A DNA stretch of 38,049 nucleotides from Clostridia bacterium (lineage in GTDB: Bacteria; Bacillota; Clostridia; Oscillospirales; Acutalibacteraceae): contig CAAFXS010000029.1 in the NCBI GenBank assembly GCA_900767025.1, forward strand, positions 1-38,049, given 5' to 3'. Numbering within the stretch: the first letter of the stretch is position 1; each line of letters begins with the position of its first letter. The translations under genes and the position numbers were made by a program. Below the pieces are notes generated by a model. That model was not told the DNA's origin, searched no databases, and worked only from the letters and a program-made list of their open reading frames with translations. This document shows, piece after piece, positions 24,803 through 32,472 of this stretch.

Positions 24803-26760
24803 TATAAACCTTTTTCAAGCTCTGCAATCTGGTCACGCAAAAATGCGGCGTGTTCAAATTCAAGCAGTCTTGCCGCCTCCTTCATTTGTTTTGTAAGCTC
24901 CTTAACCATAAGCATTTTCTCTTTCTTGGTAAGGTGCTTTTTCTTGCCGTCAAGCTTTTCTTTTGATGTAATTTCAATAATCTGATGAACATCCTTGCGA
25001 ATGGTTTTCGGTGTAATTCCGTGAGCCTCGTTATATTTCTGCTGAATTTCCCTTCTTCTTACAGTTTCGGTGATAGCCCTTTCCATTGACGGAGTAACGC
25101 TGTCGGCATACATAATAACCTCGCCGTTTTCGTTTCGTGCGGCTCGTCCGATAGTCTGTACCAAGGAGGGTTCACTTCTTAAAAAGCCCTCCTTGTCAGC
25201 GTCAAGTATTGCCACAAGAGAAACCTCAGGTATATCAAGACCCTCTCTCAAAAGGTTGATGCCTACAAGAACATCAAATTCGCCCAGACGCAAGTCGCGG
25301 ATAATCTCCATTCTTTCGATTGTATCAATGTCGTGGTGCATATAACGAACCTTAACATCAAAGCCTTCAAGATAGTGAGTTAAATCCTCTGCCATTGCCT
25401 TTGTAAGCGTGGTAACAAGGACTCTTTCCTTTCGCTGGGCACGGATATTGATTTCACTTAACAAATCGTCCATCTGATCCTCGGTTGGCTTAACGGTAAT
25501 AACAGGATCAAGAAGTCCTGTGGGACGAATAATCTGCTCAACAATCTGTGTACTGCATTCTTTTTCAAAGGCGTTTGGCGTTGCTGATGTAAATATAACC
25601 TGATTAATTTTTTTATAAAATTCGTCAAACTGCAAGGGTCTGTTGTCAAGTGCACTTGGGAGCCTGAAGCCGTATTCAACAAGGCTTTCCTTTCTTGCAC
25701 GGTCACCTGCATACATACCTCTTACCTGGGGAAGCATAACATGGCTCTCGTCACAGAAAAGAAGAAAATCCTTCGGCATATAGTCAAGAAGAGTAAACGG
25801 TGCCTCTCCGGGCTTTCGTCCGCTCATAACTGCGGAATAGTTTTCTATACCCTTGCAAAAGCCTGTTTCCCGGAGCATTTCAATATCATTCATTGTACGC
25901 TCTTTAATTCTCTGTGCCTCCAAAAGCTTGCCCTTTTCCTCAAAATAAGCAACACGCTCCACCATCTCGTTATATATTTGCTCAATGGCTTTGTTCATTT
26001 TTTCCGCACCCACTACATAATGAGAAGCAGGATAAATACAGGTATGGGAAAGCACGCCCTCAACCTTTCCTGTTAAGGGGTTGATTTCACAAATTCTGTC
26101 AATTTCATCACCGAAGAACTCAACACGCACCGCACTGCCCGAGGATCCGGCTGGGAAGATTTCAAGCGTATCTCCCCTTACCCTGAATTTGTTACGGACA
26201 AAATTGATATCGTTTCTTTCATACTGAATTGATACAAGCTTTTCAATAAGTGCATCCCTGCCGTATTCCATACCTGTTCTGAGAGAAATAACCATACTCT
26301 GATAATCAATAGGGTCTCCGATGGAATAAATACAGGAAACCGAGGCAACAATTATCACATCTCTGCGTTCAAAAAGAGAAGCGGTTGCCGAATGGCGCAG
26401 CTTGTCTATCTCATCGTTAATCGAGCTATCCTTTTCAATATAAGTATCAGTAGTAGGAACATAAGCCTCCGGCTGATAGTAGTCATAGTAGGACACAAAA
26501 TATTCAACTGCGTTGTTGGGAAAGAACTCACGAAACTCACTGCAAAGCTGTGCCGCGAGTGTTTTGTTATGAGCTAATACAAGAGTCGGTCTGTTAACTC
26601 GTTCAATTATATTTGCCATTGTAAAGGTTTTTCCCGAGCCGGTAACACCCATAAGGGTCTGTTCCCTGTCGCCTCTTTCGATACCTTTAACAAGAGCGTC
26701 AATTGCCTCCGGCTGGTCACCTGTTGGCTTAAATTTGCTGACTAACTGAAATCTGTCCAT
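24802..26760 (-). CDS. uvrB: Excinuclease ABC subunit B (UvrB)
   Basis: Helicase-like subunit that verifies damage and recruits UvrC in nucleotide excision repair. The 652-residue product has Walker A GVTGSGKT at 38-45, the tyrosine-rich beta-hairpin region SYYDYYQPEAYVP (near 90-105), DESH in helicase domain 1, helicase motifs VGINLLREGLDIPE and QTIGRAARN, and a C-terminal UVR domain (about 615-652) for contact with UvrC. GGAGGAT precedes the ATG. The promoter TTGAAT-N17-TATAAT and an upstream LexA-like palindrome indicate SOS control. It is the first gene of uvrB-MATE-uvrA-glycosyltransferase. Confidence 0.98.
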   Translation of the reverse strand: MDRFQLVSKFKPTGDQPEAIDALVKGIERGDREQTLMGVTGSGKTFTMANIIERVNRPTLVLAHNKTLAAQLCSEFREFFPNNAVEYFVSYYDYYQPEAYVPTTDTYIEKDSSINDEIDKLRHSATASLFERRDVIIVASVSCIYSIGDPIDYQSMVISLRTGMEYGRDALIEKLVSIQYERNDINFVRNKFRVRGDTLEIFPAGSSGSAVRVEFFGDEIDRICEINPLTGKVEGVLSHTCIYPASHYVVGAEKMNKAIEQIYNEMVERVAYFEEKGKLLEAQRIKERTMNDIEMLRETGFCKGIENYSAVMSGRKPGEAPFTLLDYMPKDFLLFCDESHVMLPQVRGMYAGDRARKESLVEYGFRLPSALDNRPLQFDEFYKKINQVIFTSATPNAFEKECSTQIVEQIIRPTGLLDPVITVKPTEDQMDDLLSEINIRAQRKERVLVTTLTKAMAEDLTHYLEGFDVKVRYMHHDIDTIERMEIIRDLRLGEFDVLVGINLLREGLDIPEVSLVAILDADKEGFLRSEPSLVQTIGRAARNENGEVIMYADSVTPSMERAITETVRRREIQQKYNEAHGITPKTIRKDVHQIIEITSKEKLDGKKKHLTKKEKMLMVKELTKQMKEAARLLEFEHAAFLRDQIAELEKGL

Positions 26761-26804
26761 ACTATCCTCCTACTCTTATTTTTCATTTTTACACACACAA
26801 ATCT

Positions 26805-26833
26805 ATTATATGACAAACATAACAATAATTCAA
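26805..26833 (-). promoter_or_regulatory. Sigma-A promoter of the uvrB operon
   Basis: TTGAAT (26833-26828) and a perfect TATAAT (26810-26805) on the minus strand are separated by exactly 17 bases. Transcription would start about 40 bases before the uvrB ATG. Confidence 0.75.
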
Positions 26834-26852
26834 GTACTTATATAAAATTTCT

Positions 26853-26866
26853 CGAACTTTTGTTCG
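26853..26866. promoter_or_regulatory. LexA (DinR-type) operator
   Basis: CGAACTTTTGTTCG is a perfect 14-base palindrome matching the core of the Firmicute LexA box (GAAC-N4-GTTC). It lies 19 bases upstream of the uvrB -35 and about 55 bases before sigK on the other strand. Its position in front of uvrB fits the established SOS regulation of uvrBA in Bacillus. It could also influence sigK. Confidence 0.75.
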
Positions 26867-26922
26867 CGGAATAAAAGTAATAACACAATTGACGGCAGAA
26901 TATGATTTTTTAGGTGATGAAA

Positions 26923-27606
26923 ATGTTTAGTGCTCTACTTTCAGCAATCAGCGCACACTTAATTTATTTTATTCTGCATATTCAGAATAAATCCAGCTTT
27001 CCAAAGCCTCTTTCTCCAAAGGAAGAATCGGAAATGCTTGAGAGAATGAGAAACGGTGACAAAAATGCACGAGGTATACTCATTGAAAAAAATCTCAGGC
27101 TTGTCAGCCACATTGTAAAAAAATATTATTCAAAAACAAATGACACCGATGATTTAATAAGTATAGGAACCATAGGACTGATTAAAGCCATTGACTCGTA
27201 TAATCCCGACAAGAAAGTTAAGCTTGCAACATACGCATCAAGATGCATTGAGAATGAGGTGCTTATGCATTTCAGGAGCGGTAAAAAGCAGGCAAACGAC
27301 ATATATTTAAGCGACACCCTTGAGGTTGACAAGGACGGAAATCCGTTGACTATTGAAGACACTATCAGCGCAGACTCCGACCTGGCGGAAAACCTTGAAA
27401 CTAAAATAAGATGGGAAAAGGTTGCCGAAATAATTGAAAACCTTGAGGATGACAGAGAAAAGGAAATTATTATCCTAAGGTATGGACTTAACAACAAAAA
27501 GCCTCTGACACAACGGGAGGTTGCGCAGAGGCTGAATATAAGCAGAAGCTATGTTTCAAGAATTGAAAAAAAGGTGCTTAATGATATTAAAAAAGCAGTT
27601 GAATAA
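26923..27606 (+). CDS. sigK: RNA polymerase sigma-K factor precursor (sporulation)
   Basis: Late mother-cell sigma factor that drives spore coat and cortex genes. The 227-residue product begins with a hydrophobic pro-sequence of about 20 residues (MFSALLSAISAHLIYFILHI), as in Bacillus pro-sigma-K, which is removed by SpoIVFB. Region 2 follows (NLRLVSHIVKKYY, DLISIGTIGLIKAIDSY), then region 4 with LTQREVAQRLNISRSYVSRIEKK. A GTG at 26914 and an ATG at 26917 also open the frame, but AGGTGA at 26912-26917 suits the ATG at 26923. The gene is uninterrupted, so there is no skin-type element. It is divergent from uvrB and converges on the fumarase-type gene, whose end lies four bases away. No clear promoter was found. 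Confidence 0.95.
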   Translation: MFSALLSAISAHLIYFILHIQNKSSFPKPLSPKEESEMLERMRNGDKNARGILIEKNLRLVSHIVKKYYSKTNDTDDLISIGTIGLIKAIDSYNPDKKVKLATYASRCIENEVLMHFRSGKKQANDIYLSDTLEVDKDGNPLTIEDTISADSDLAENLETKIRWEKVAEIIENLEDDREKEIIILRYGLNNKKPLTQREVAQRLNISRSYVSRIEKKVLNDIKKAVE

Positions 27607-27610
27607 AAGC

Positions 27611-28138
27611 TTATCGTTTAAAAATATTGCCGCCGGAGCAATCAATTGCAACCGTCAGCGGAAAGGAATTGAACTGAAGCTTTTTAACGGATTCACATCC
27701 TAAATCCTCATATGCTATTACCTCACAGGAGGAAATACACTTTGACGCAAGGGCACCGGCACCGCCGATAGCGCAAAGATAAACGGCATTATTACGGACA
27801 ATTGCATCGCAAACGGCGTCGTTTCTTTCCCCTTTGCCTACCATTGCCACAACGCCTTCATCAAGGAGCCTTGGTGCAAAAAAATCCATACGGCTTGAGG
27901 TTGTGGGACCGCAGGAGCCGATTGCAAGGTTTTCAGGTGCAGGAGTAGGACCTGCATAATAAATCACAGCATCCTTAAGGTCATAGGGCAACGGCTCGCC
28001 TTTTTCAAGACTTTCCGTAATACGCTTATGAGCGGCGTCACGAGAGGTATATACTGTACCCGAAAGCACAACCCTATCCCCTGCTTTCAGCTTTGGAGCA
28101 AAGGCTCTGAGCTGTGTTGTATCTAAAACATATTCCAT
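27611..28138 (-). CDS. Fe-S-dependent fumarate hydratase beta-type subunit (FumA C-terminal/TtdB family)
   Basis: Beta subunit or C-terminal domain of class I fumarase/tartrate dehydratase, which works with an Fe-S alpha subunit to hydrate fumarate to malate or process a related hydroxy acid. The 175-residue product is the usual length for a stand-alone beta subunit. It has VLSGTVYTSRDAAHKR near residue 25-40, the substrate-binding GPTTSSRMD and the MVGKGER segment. The alpha subunit gene normally lies immediately upstream; here that place is taken by a 73-residue coiled-coil gene overlapping by one base. The beta subunit is therefore orphan within this window, and its partner must be encoded elsewhere. 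Confidence 0.9.
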   Translation of the reverse strand: MEYVLDTTQLRAFAPKLKAGDRVVLSGTVYTSRDAAHKRITESLEKGEPLPYDLKDAVIYYAGPTPAPENLAIGSCGPTTSSRMDFFAPRLLDEGVVAMVGKGERNDAVCDAIVRNNAVYLCAIGGAGALASKCISSCEVIAYEDLGCESVKKLQFNSFPLTVAIDCSGGNIFKR

Positions 28139-28359
28139 TATTTTTTACCTAATTCTTCCTTAAGCCTTTTATTTTCCTCTTCCAAAGCCTCAAGCACGGC
28201 AATATTCTGCTTAAGCTCACGGCTAACGGATTTGAGCTGAAAATCAAGATTGGAATTAATTATTTCCAGCCGTTGGCACTCAAAATTAACATCCTCAAGA
28301 GCAGCCATCAGCCTTGATATTTCATCAGTAAGCTTTTGGATATCACTTTTCTTTTTCAT
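28138..28359 (-). CDS. Small coiled-coil protein, unknown function
   Basis: A 73-residue, highly charged protein. It is predicted to be almost one long coiled coil, with heptad-like leucine/isoleucine spacing through ISRLMAAL, LEIINSNLDFQL and LEALEEENKRLKEEL. No membrane helix or signal peptide is present. AAAGG precedes the ATG, and its stop overlaps the start of the fumarase-type beta gene, which supports it being real and cotranscribed. It may be a scaffold or a small SlyX/ZapB-like protein, but it was not recognised as either. Confidence 0.7.
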   Translation of the reverse strand: MKKKSDIQKLTDEISRLMAALEDVNFECQRLEIINSNLDFQLKSVSRELKQNIAVLEALEEENKRLKEELGKK

Positions 28360-28387
28360 TAATTGCCTTTCATTTATTAAACCAACA

Positions 28388-28419
28388 AAAGCGCTGCATA
28401 AAAATTAGTGCAGCGCTTT
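28388..28419 (-). terminator. Terminator-like hairpin after the downstream parvulin gene
   Basis: AAAGCGCTGCA at 28388-28398 and TGCAGCGCTTT at 28409-28419 are perfect 11-base inverted repeats with a ten-base loop. The minus-strand T tail is short (TTTTG), so leakage into the coiled-coil gene is possible. No separate promoter was seen for that gene. Confidence 0.75.
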
Positions 28420-28426
28420 AATTTTA

Positions 28427-30292
28427 TCAGCTGTCGATATCTACATCCTTCTGGAAGTAACGAGATGCAAACCAGTGTGTTTTAAGGGTATAATCCTTTT
28501 CAAGCTGTTCGGTACGGGATGTACTGTCCTCGCTTGCAAGAGTCTGCTTAGCGTTGTACTCCCAAACCTTTTCGTCATTTTCACCAACGAAATAGATAAT
28601 ATGGTAGCCGAACTGAGTTTTAACTATTCCTGTATCTCCAGCTTTTCTGCCGTTATCAAAGCACCATACTGAGAAAGGATTAACCATTTGACCGGTAATA
28701 ACATCTTCATAAAGACCGCCATTTTCTTTTGAACTGTCATCCTTTGTATTATCCTTAACAAGTGCTGCAAAGGAATCCTCGGTTGCGTCACCTGATTTCC
28801 AGTCATTAAGGATTGACTTAGCCTTCTTTTCAGCGGCTGCCCACTGCTCTGCAGTAGCCTCGGTTACATCTGTGCCCTCCTCAACCTCGGGAGCAACAAG
28901 AATGTGACGAACATTAACTGTATTTCTGTTTTGAATTGAAGCAGGAGCTAAAACATATACAACGGTAGTGCTGTACTGATAGGAGTCGCCTGCTTTTCTG
29001 TCTGCGCTGAAGAGCCAGTCAAGACCCGAATATGTCATTTCTTCATCTTCACTATGCTGAGAACCATCCTCATGCTCGTGAGCATCGGCGGCGGCAATTG
29101 CATAATTTCTATTCTTAAGTGAAGACCTGGTAACACCAAGCTCTGTTTCAAAGCTCTTGTCCTTATTAGCTTCCTTGTAAAAATCGGAATCGGCATATTC
29201 TGCTGAAAGCTGTGCAAAGTTTGAACCGTCAGCCTTAAGCTTGCTCTTGAACTCCTTTGCCTGGTCCTCGCTTGCACACTCAAAGAGCATAATATCTACT
29301 GCCTGCAAATCGGAAATGTGCTCATCCTTATACTTAGCAACATCCTCGTCTGTATACTCGGTTTTAGCAAGCTCACTTGCAAGGTTTGAACGGTAATTAT
29401 CAGCAATGTACTGACGGGTGGTTTCCGTTCTGAAAACCTTTTCTGTAACACCCTTACCCATTGCTCTTACAAGATAACCGCTGAGTGTGTATCCGTAACC
29501 CTCTGCCGCATCTCTGTAAGACTCAATTGTTTCATTAATCTCTGCTTTCTGATCATCGGTAAGCTCAGGCTCCTCGCCGCCGTTAGCCTCAACTGCGGCA
29601 AGATAGTAAGTATATGTAGATTCAATTGAATCAAGGGTAAGCTGTTCAAGATGCTCTGCCCAGGTCATTGTTTCCTTTGAATCCTTGTCGGTATATGTCT
29701 GCTTTGAAAGCTTTTTGTCAAAATCTACATTAAGACCTGCCTGGTCCAAATCAATACCGTACTGCTCATACTGGTCCTTCTGTGAACGAAGGCTGTTATA
29801 GGTTGTAGCAAAATAGAAATTGTATGTAGAAACTTTAATTCTTGCCTTTTGCTCACCGTTTGTAACCGTAATACCTGTAAGTGTCTGTGCAGGCAGGCTT
29901 GTTGAAGCGATAATGCCTTTCCTTACGGTACCTGTTGCAACATATGCGGCAAGAAGAGCCACAACAATTACTATGCAGATAACAGATCTAACAATTTTAG
30001 CAGTTCTGGGTGCAACGCTTACACCTGCATTACTGCCGACAGATGCATATTTATCTGAAAGAGCCTTGATTTTCTTATCAAGCTTTTCGATATTTGCGCT
30101 GTCGGTCTCGGAAGCCCTCTGCTCCTTAAGAACATCAATTTCCTTTTTAAGTGATGCTCTTTTTGCATCATTCTTTTCTTTCTGCTTTTTGGCTTTAGCT
30201 GCAGCCTTCTCTGCCTTTTTGGCTGATTTATCCTTACCCTCGGAAAGAGTACCTCCTGTAAGCAAATCATCCTCTAATGGTTTTTTTGACAT
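28427..30292 (-). CDS. Membrane-anchored peptidylprolyl isomerase, parvulin type (copy 2 of tandem pair)
   Basis: A 621-residue PrsA/SurA-like extracytoplasmic foldase. It has a long Lys/Ala/Glu-rich cytoplasmic region likely to form a coiled coil (about 20-85), one transmembrane helix (about 100-120) and an alpha-helical SurA-N-like chaperone region (150-330). A degenerate parvulin-like segment (about 335-450, ending in DWLFSADRKAGD) precedes a canonical parvulin domain (457-570, with VRHILVAP and FGYHIIYF). An unusual His/Glu/Asp-rich insertion (AHEHEDGSQHSEDEE, 404-418) lies in the degenerate segment. It has its own promoter at 30335-30363 and follows a paralogue. There is no lipobox, unlike classical PrsA. 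Confidence 0.85.
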   Translation of the reverse strand: MSKKPLEDDLLTGGTLSEGKDKSAKKAEKAAAKAKKQKEKNDAKRASLKKEIDVLKEQRASETDSANIEKLDKKIKALSDKYASVGSNAGVSVAPRTAKIVRSVICIVIVVALLAAYVATGTVRKGIIASTSLPAQTLTGITVTNGEQKARIKVSTYNFYFATTYNSLRSQKDQYEQYGIDLDQAGLNVDFDKKLSKQTYTDKDSKETMTWAEHLEQLTLDSIESTYTYYLAAVEANGGEEPELTDDQKAEINETIESYRDAAEGYGYTLSGYLVRAMGKGVTEKVFRTETTRQYIADNYRSNLASELAKTEYTDEDVAKYKDEHISDLQAVDIMLFECASEDQAKEFKSKLKADGSNFAQLSAEYADSDFYKEANKDKSFETELGVTRSSLKNRNYAIAAADAHEHEDGSQHSEDEEMTYSGLDWLFSADRKAGDSYQYSTTVVYVLAPASIQNRNTVNVRHILVAPEVEEGTDVTEATAEQWAAAEKKAKSILNDWKSGDATEDSFAALVKDNTKDDSSKENGGLYEDVITGQMVNPFSVWCFDNGRKAGDTGIVKTQFGYHIIYFVGENDEKVWEYNAKQTLASEDSTSRTEQLEKDYTLKTHWFASRYFQKDVDIDS

Positions 30293-30334
30293 ATTTATTC
30301 ATCCTTTTACTGAAAGTTAGATTATTCAAACAGT

Positions 30335-30363
30335 ATTTTACACTATTATCCCGAATAATACAA
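30335..30363 (-). promoter_or_regulatory. Sigma-A-type promoter of the downstream parvulin gene
   Basis: On the minus strand TTGTAT (30363-30358) and TAAAAT (30340-30335) are separated by 17 bases. The leader to the ATG at 30292 is about 35 bases and carries AAAGGATG as ribosome site. Confidence 0.6.
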
Positions 30364-30380
30364 GTGCTAATTTAATTATT

Positions 30381-32246
30381 TTATTCTGCCGTTCCGGAGG
30401 CTGCGTTGTTTTCCGAAGCGCTCTTTTTCTTGGCGTCAAAAAATTTGTCGATTGCATTTTCCATTGCTTTTTCGTGCAAATCGAAATCTGCGTTATTTTC
30501 AACCTCAAGAATCTTATCATTCTTGACCTTAGAAATTACCTGTGCCTCATAGCTTGGGCATTTGTTAATGAAGAACATAATGTGATAACCGTAATCGGAT
30601 TTAACTATTGCAGTGTCACCGTACTTACGGGCGTCATCAATACTCCAGTTCTCGAACTCGGGAACCATTTCTCCTAATCTTATGCCCTCATAAAGTCCGC
30701 CGAAGGCACCGCTTGAGCCTGCAGAGGTTGATGCAGTATCAGTGCTGTTGTTCTCGGCAAGCAGTGCAAATGAATACTCTGTCTTATCACCTGCGTTATA
30801 CTTTTCAAGTATCTCATTAGCCTTTTTCTCTGCGGCTGCCCACTGCTCGTCTGTGTATTCGGTAGTTGTACTCTGACTGTCTTCGCTCTCCTCTGCCTCA
30901 GGCTGAATAAGGATATGCCTTACTGTATATGTTTCCTCGTCGGAAAGAGTAGCCTGCTCGGTTTTAAGGACAATATAAGCATAACCCGACTCCTCATCAA
31001 CATAGTAATTTACCGAACCGACAGGAGTATCATCGCTAAAGAGCCATTCTTTAAAGTCATCACCGAAAGGTGCGTCTGCACCAGTAACGGTTCCGTCAAT
31101 GCTACCCTCGTAATTTTCAGTTGCTTGGTCAATGGCCTCTGCCTTGGTAAGCTTGCTGTCGCTTTCCATTGCTGACTGGGCGTCCTGCTCGATATAATCC
31201 TTGTAAATATCGGGAACAAGAGCAATTATTGACTCTCTGTCAATAATCTTTGACATATAGTCCTTGATTATTTTCTCTGAATTCTGCTTTGTTTCCTCGG
31301 TAGAGCTGTCATACTCCGTGGCGAGATAGCTGAAATTAATTGTATAGTAATCGGTTTTATTGTCGGCAAAATATTTTTCAATCTCCTCATCGGTAACCTG
31401 AGTATCAGCGGCTAACATACCCTTGTAATTAGATGTAATATAGTACTGCTCAAGCATTAAGCGAAGAGTATCCTCTGTGCAGTATTCACCGAAATTAGTC
31501 TCAATATATTCTGCAAGAGAAATGCCCTGTTCGGATGCAGAGGTTTTAAGGGATTCAATCTGTGTATCAATAGTTTCCTTCTGCTTATCGGTAAGGGTTA
31601 CGCCTGCCTTGACGCCTGCATTGTAGTAAGCAGTAACGGACTTAATTTCTTTCATTGTTTCGTTCTTGAAGAAATCAAGCCAGGAAATTTTATTTCCGTC
31701 CTCATCCTCGGTATACTGGGTTGCGTAATCCTTTGTTGTATCAAGGTCGAAATAGCCGTAGCTTGCATAGCTTTCGTAGTAGTTAACCATACTTGAGAAA
31801 TAGTAGTTAAACATACCAACGCTGACCTTTTCGCCGTCAACTGTTGCAACAACCGATGCGGGATTCATCAAATCCCCTTCCTTGCCGTTGGGAACAGTAT
31901 AATACCTTACACCCAAGAAAATCAAAACAGCAGTAATTGCAACCAAAAGAATTGCTGTGGGAACAAACACAAGCTTATCTCTTTTGATAACAATATCATT
32001 ACCGCTCTTATTTTCAGCTGCAGTTGGTTGAGAAACAGCCGCATCCGTCCTTTTAACCTTAAGCTCGTCTGTATCAACGGTAAAACCGCTTTTCTCAAAA
32101 GCATCATCGCTTAAGGTAGGAGCCTGTGCGTCAAACTCCCAGCTATCGCCTGTTTCGTCTGCTGACTCATTTTCAGGAGCAGGATTGAGTTCTTCTTCAT
32201 TTTCATCATTGAGCTTTTGCTCAAAATCTTTTTCGTTATCGTTCAT
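30381..32246 (-). CDS. Membrane-anchored peptidylprolyl isomerase, parvulin type (copy 1 of tandem pair)
   Basis: A 621-residue extracytoplasmic foldase paralogous to the next gene. The cytoplasmic N-terminus is acidic and Asn/Glu-rich (1-88), unlike the Lys-rich tail of its neighbour. A transmembrane helix (about 93-113), a SurA-N-like helical region, a degenerate parvulin-like segment containing WLFSDDTPVG, and a C-terminal parvulin domain (VRHILIQP through YGYHIMFF) follow. A longer frame opens at 32288, but AGGAGAG precedes the ATG at 32246. A near-consensus promoter sits 34-62 bases upstream. It probably assists folding of secreted proteins such as the large GH43-like enzyme. Confidence 0.87.
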   Translation of the reverse strand: MNDNEKDFEQKLNDENEEELNPAPENESADETGDSWEFDAQAPTLSDDAFEKSGFTVDTDELKVKRTDAAVSQPTAAENKSGNDIVIKRDKLVFVPTAILLVAITAVLIFLGVRYYTVPNGKEGDLMNPASVVATVDGEKVSVGMFNYYFSSMVNYYESYASYGYFDLDTTKDYATQYTEDEDGNKISWLDFFKNETMKEIKSVTAYYNAGVKAGVTLTDKQKETIDTQIESLKTSASEQGISLAEYIETNFGEYCTEDTLRLMLEQYYITSNYKGMLAADTQVTDEEIEKYFADNKTDYYTINFSYLATEYDSSTEETKQNSEKIIKDYMSKIIDRESIIALVPDIYKDYIEQDAQSAMESDSKLTKAEAIDQATENYEGSIDGTVTGADAPFGDDFKEWLFSDDTPVGSVNYYVDEESGYAYIVLKTEQATLSDEETYTVRHILIQPEAEESEDSQSTTTEYTDEQWAAAEKKANEILEKYNAGDKTEYSFALLAENNSTDTASTSAGSSGAFGGLYEGIRLGEMVPEFENWSIDDARKYGDTAIVKSDYGYHIMFFINKCPSYEAQVISKVKNDKILEVENNADFDLHEKAMENAIDKFFDAKKKSASENNAASGTAE

Positions 32247-32279
32247 AACAACTCTCCTATACATAATGGATACCAAGTA

Positions 32280-32308
32280 ATTATACAATAAGCAAAAAAT
32301 TTTTTCAA
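32280..32308 (-). promoter_or_regulatory. Strong sigma-A promoter of the first parvulin gene
   Basis: TTGAAA (32308-32303) and a perfect TATAAT (32285-32280) on the minus strand are separated by 17 bases. It is the best promoter match in the window. Confidence 0.85.
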
Positions 32309-32379
32309 TAAATTAAGACAATTTAACTGTAAATATTCTGTAAACTGAAAACACAAAGGTATGTAAATTATGTTAAGGC

Positions 32380-32408
32380 TTGAAAAATGTGCTGATATAT
32401 AGTATATT
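32380..32408 (+). promoter_or_regulatory. Sigma-A promoter of the O-antigen-ligase-like gene
   Basis: TTGAAA (32380-32385) and TATATT (32403-32408) are separated by 17 bases on the plus strand. The leader of about 60 bases holds a small hairpin (AGTGC / GCACT around TTTT) and AGAGGTAA before the ATG. Confidence 0.7.
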
Positions 32409-32472
32409 ATGGTTGTATTAATAATCAGCAAGTGCTTTTGCACTCATTATATTATCAAATCAGAGGTAACAT

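Noticed and set aside
26880..26906. Sigma-E-like promoter for sigK (ATA, 16 bases, AATATGAT)
   Set aside because: The -10 matches only about four of seven consensus positions, and the start point would fall inside the ribosome site, leaving no leader.
27611..28138. Fumarase beta gene as a truncated fragment of a full-length fumarase
   Set aside because: It has an intact N-terminus with its own start and the normal length of a stand-alone beta subunit.
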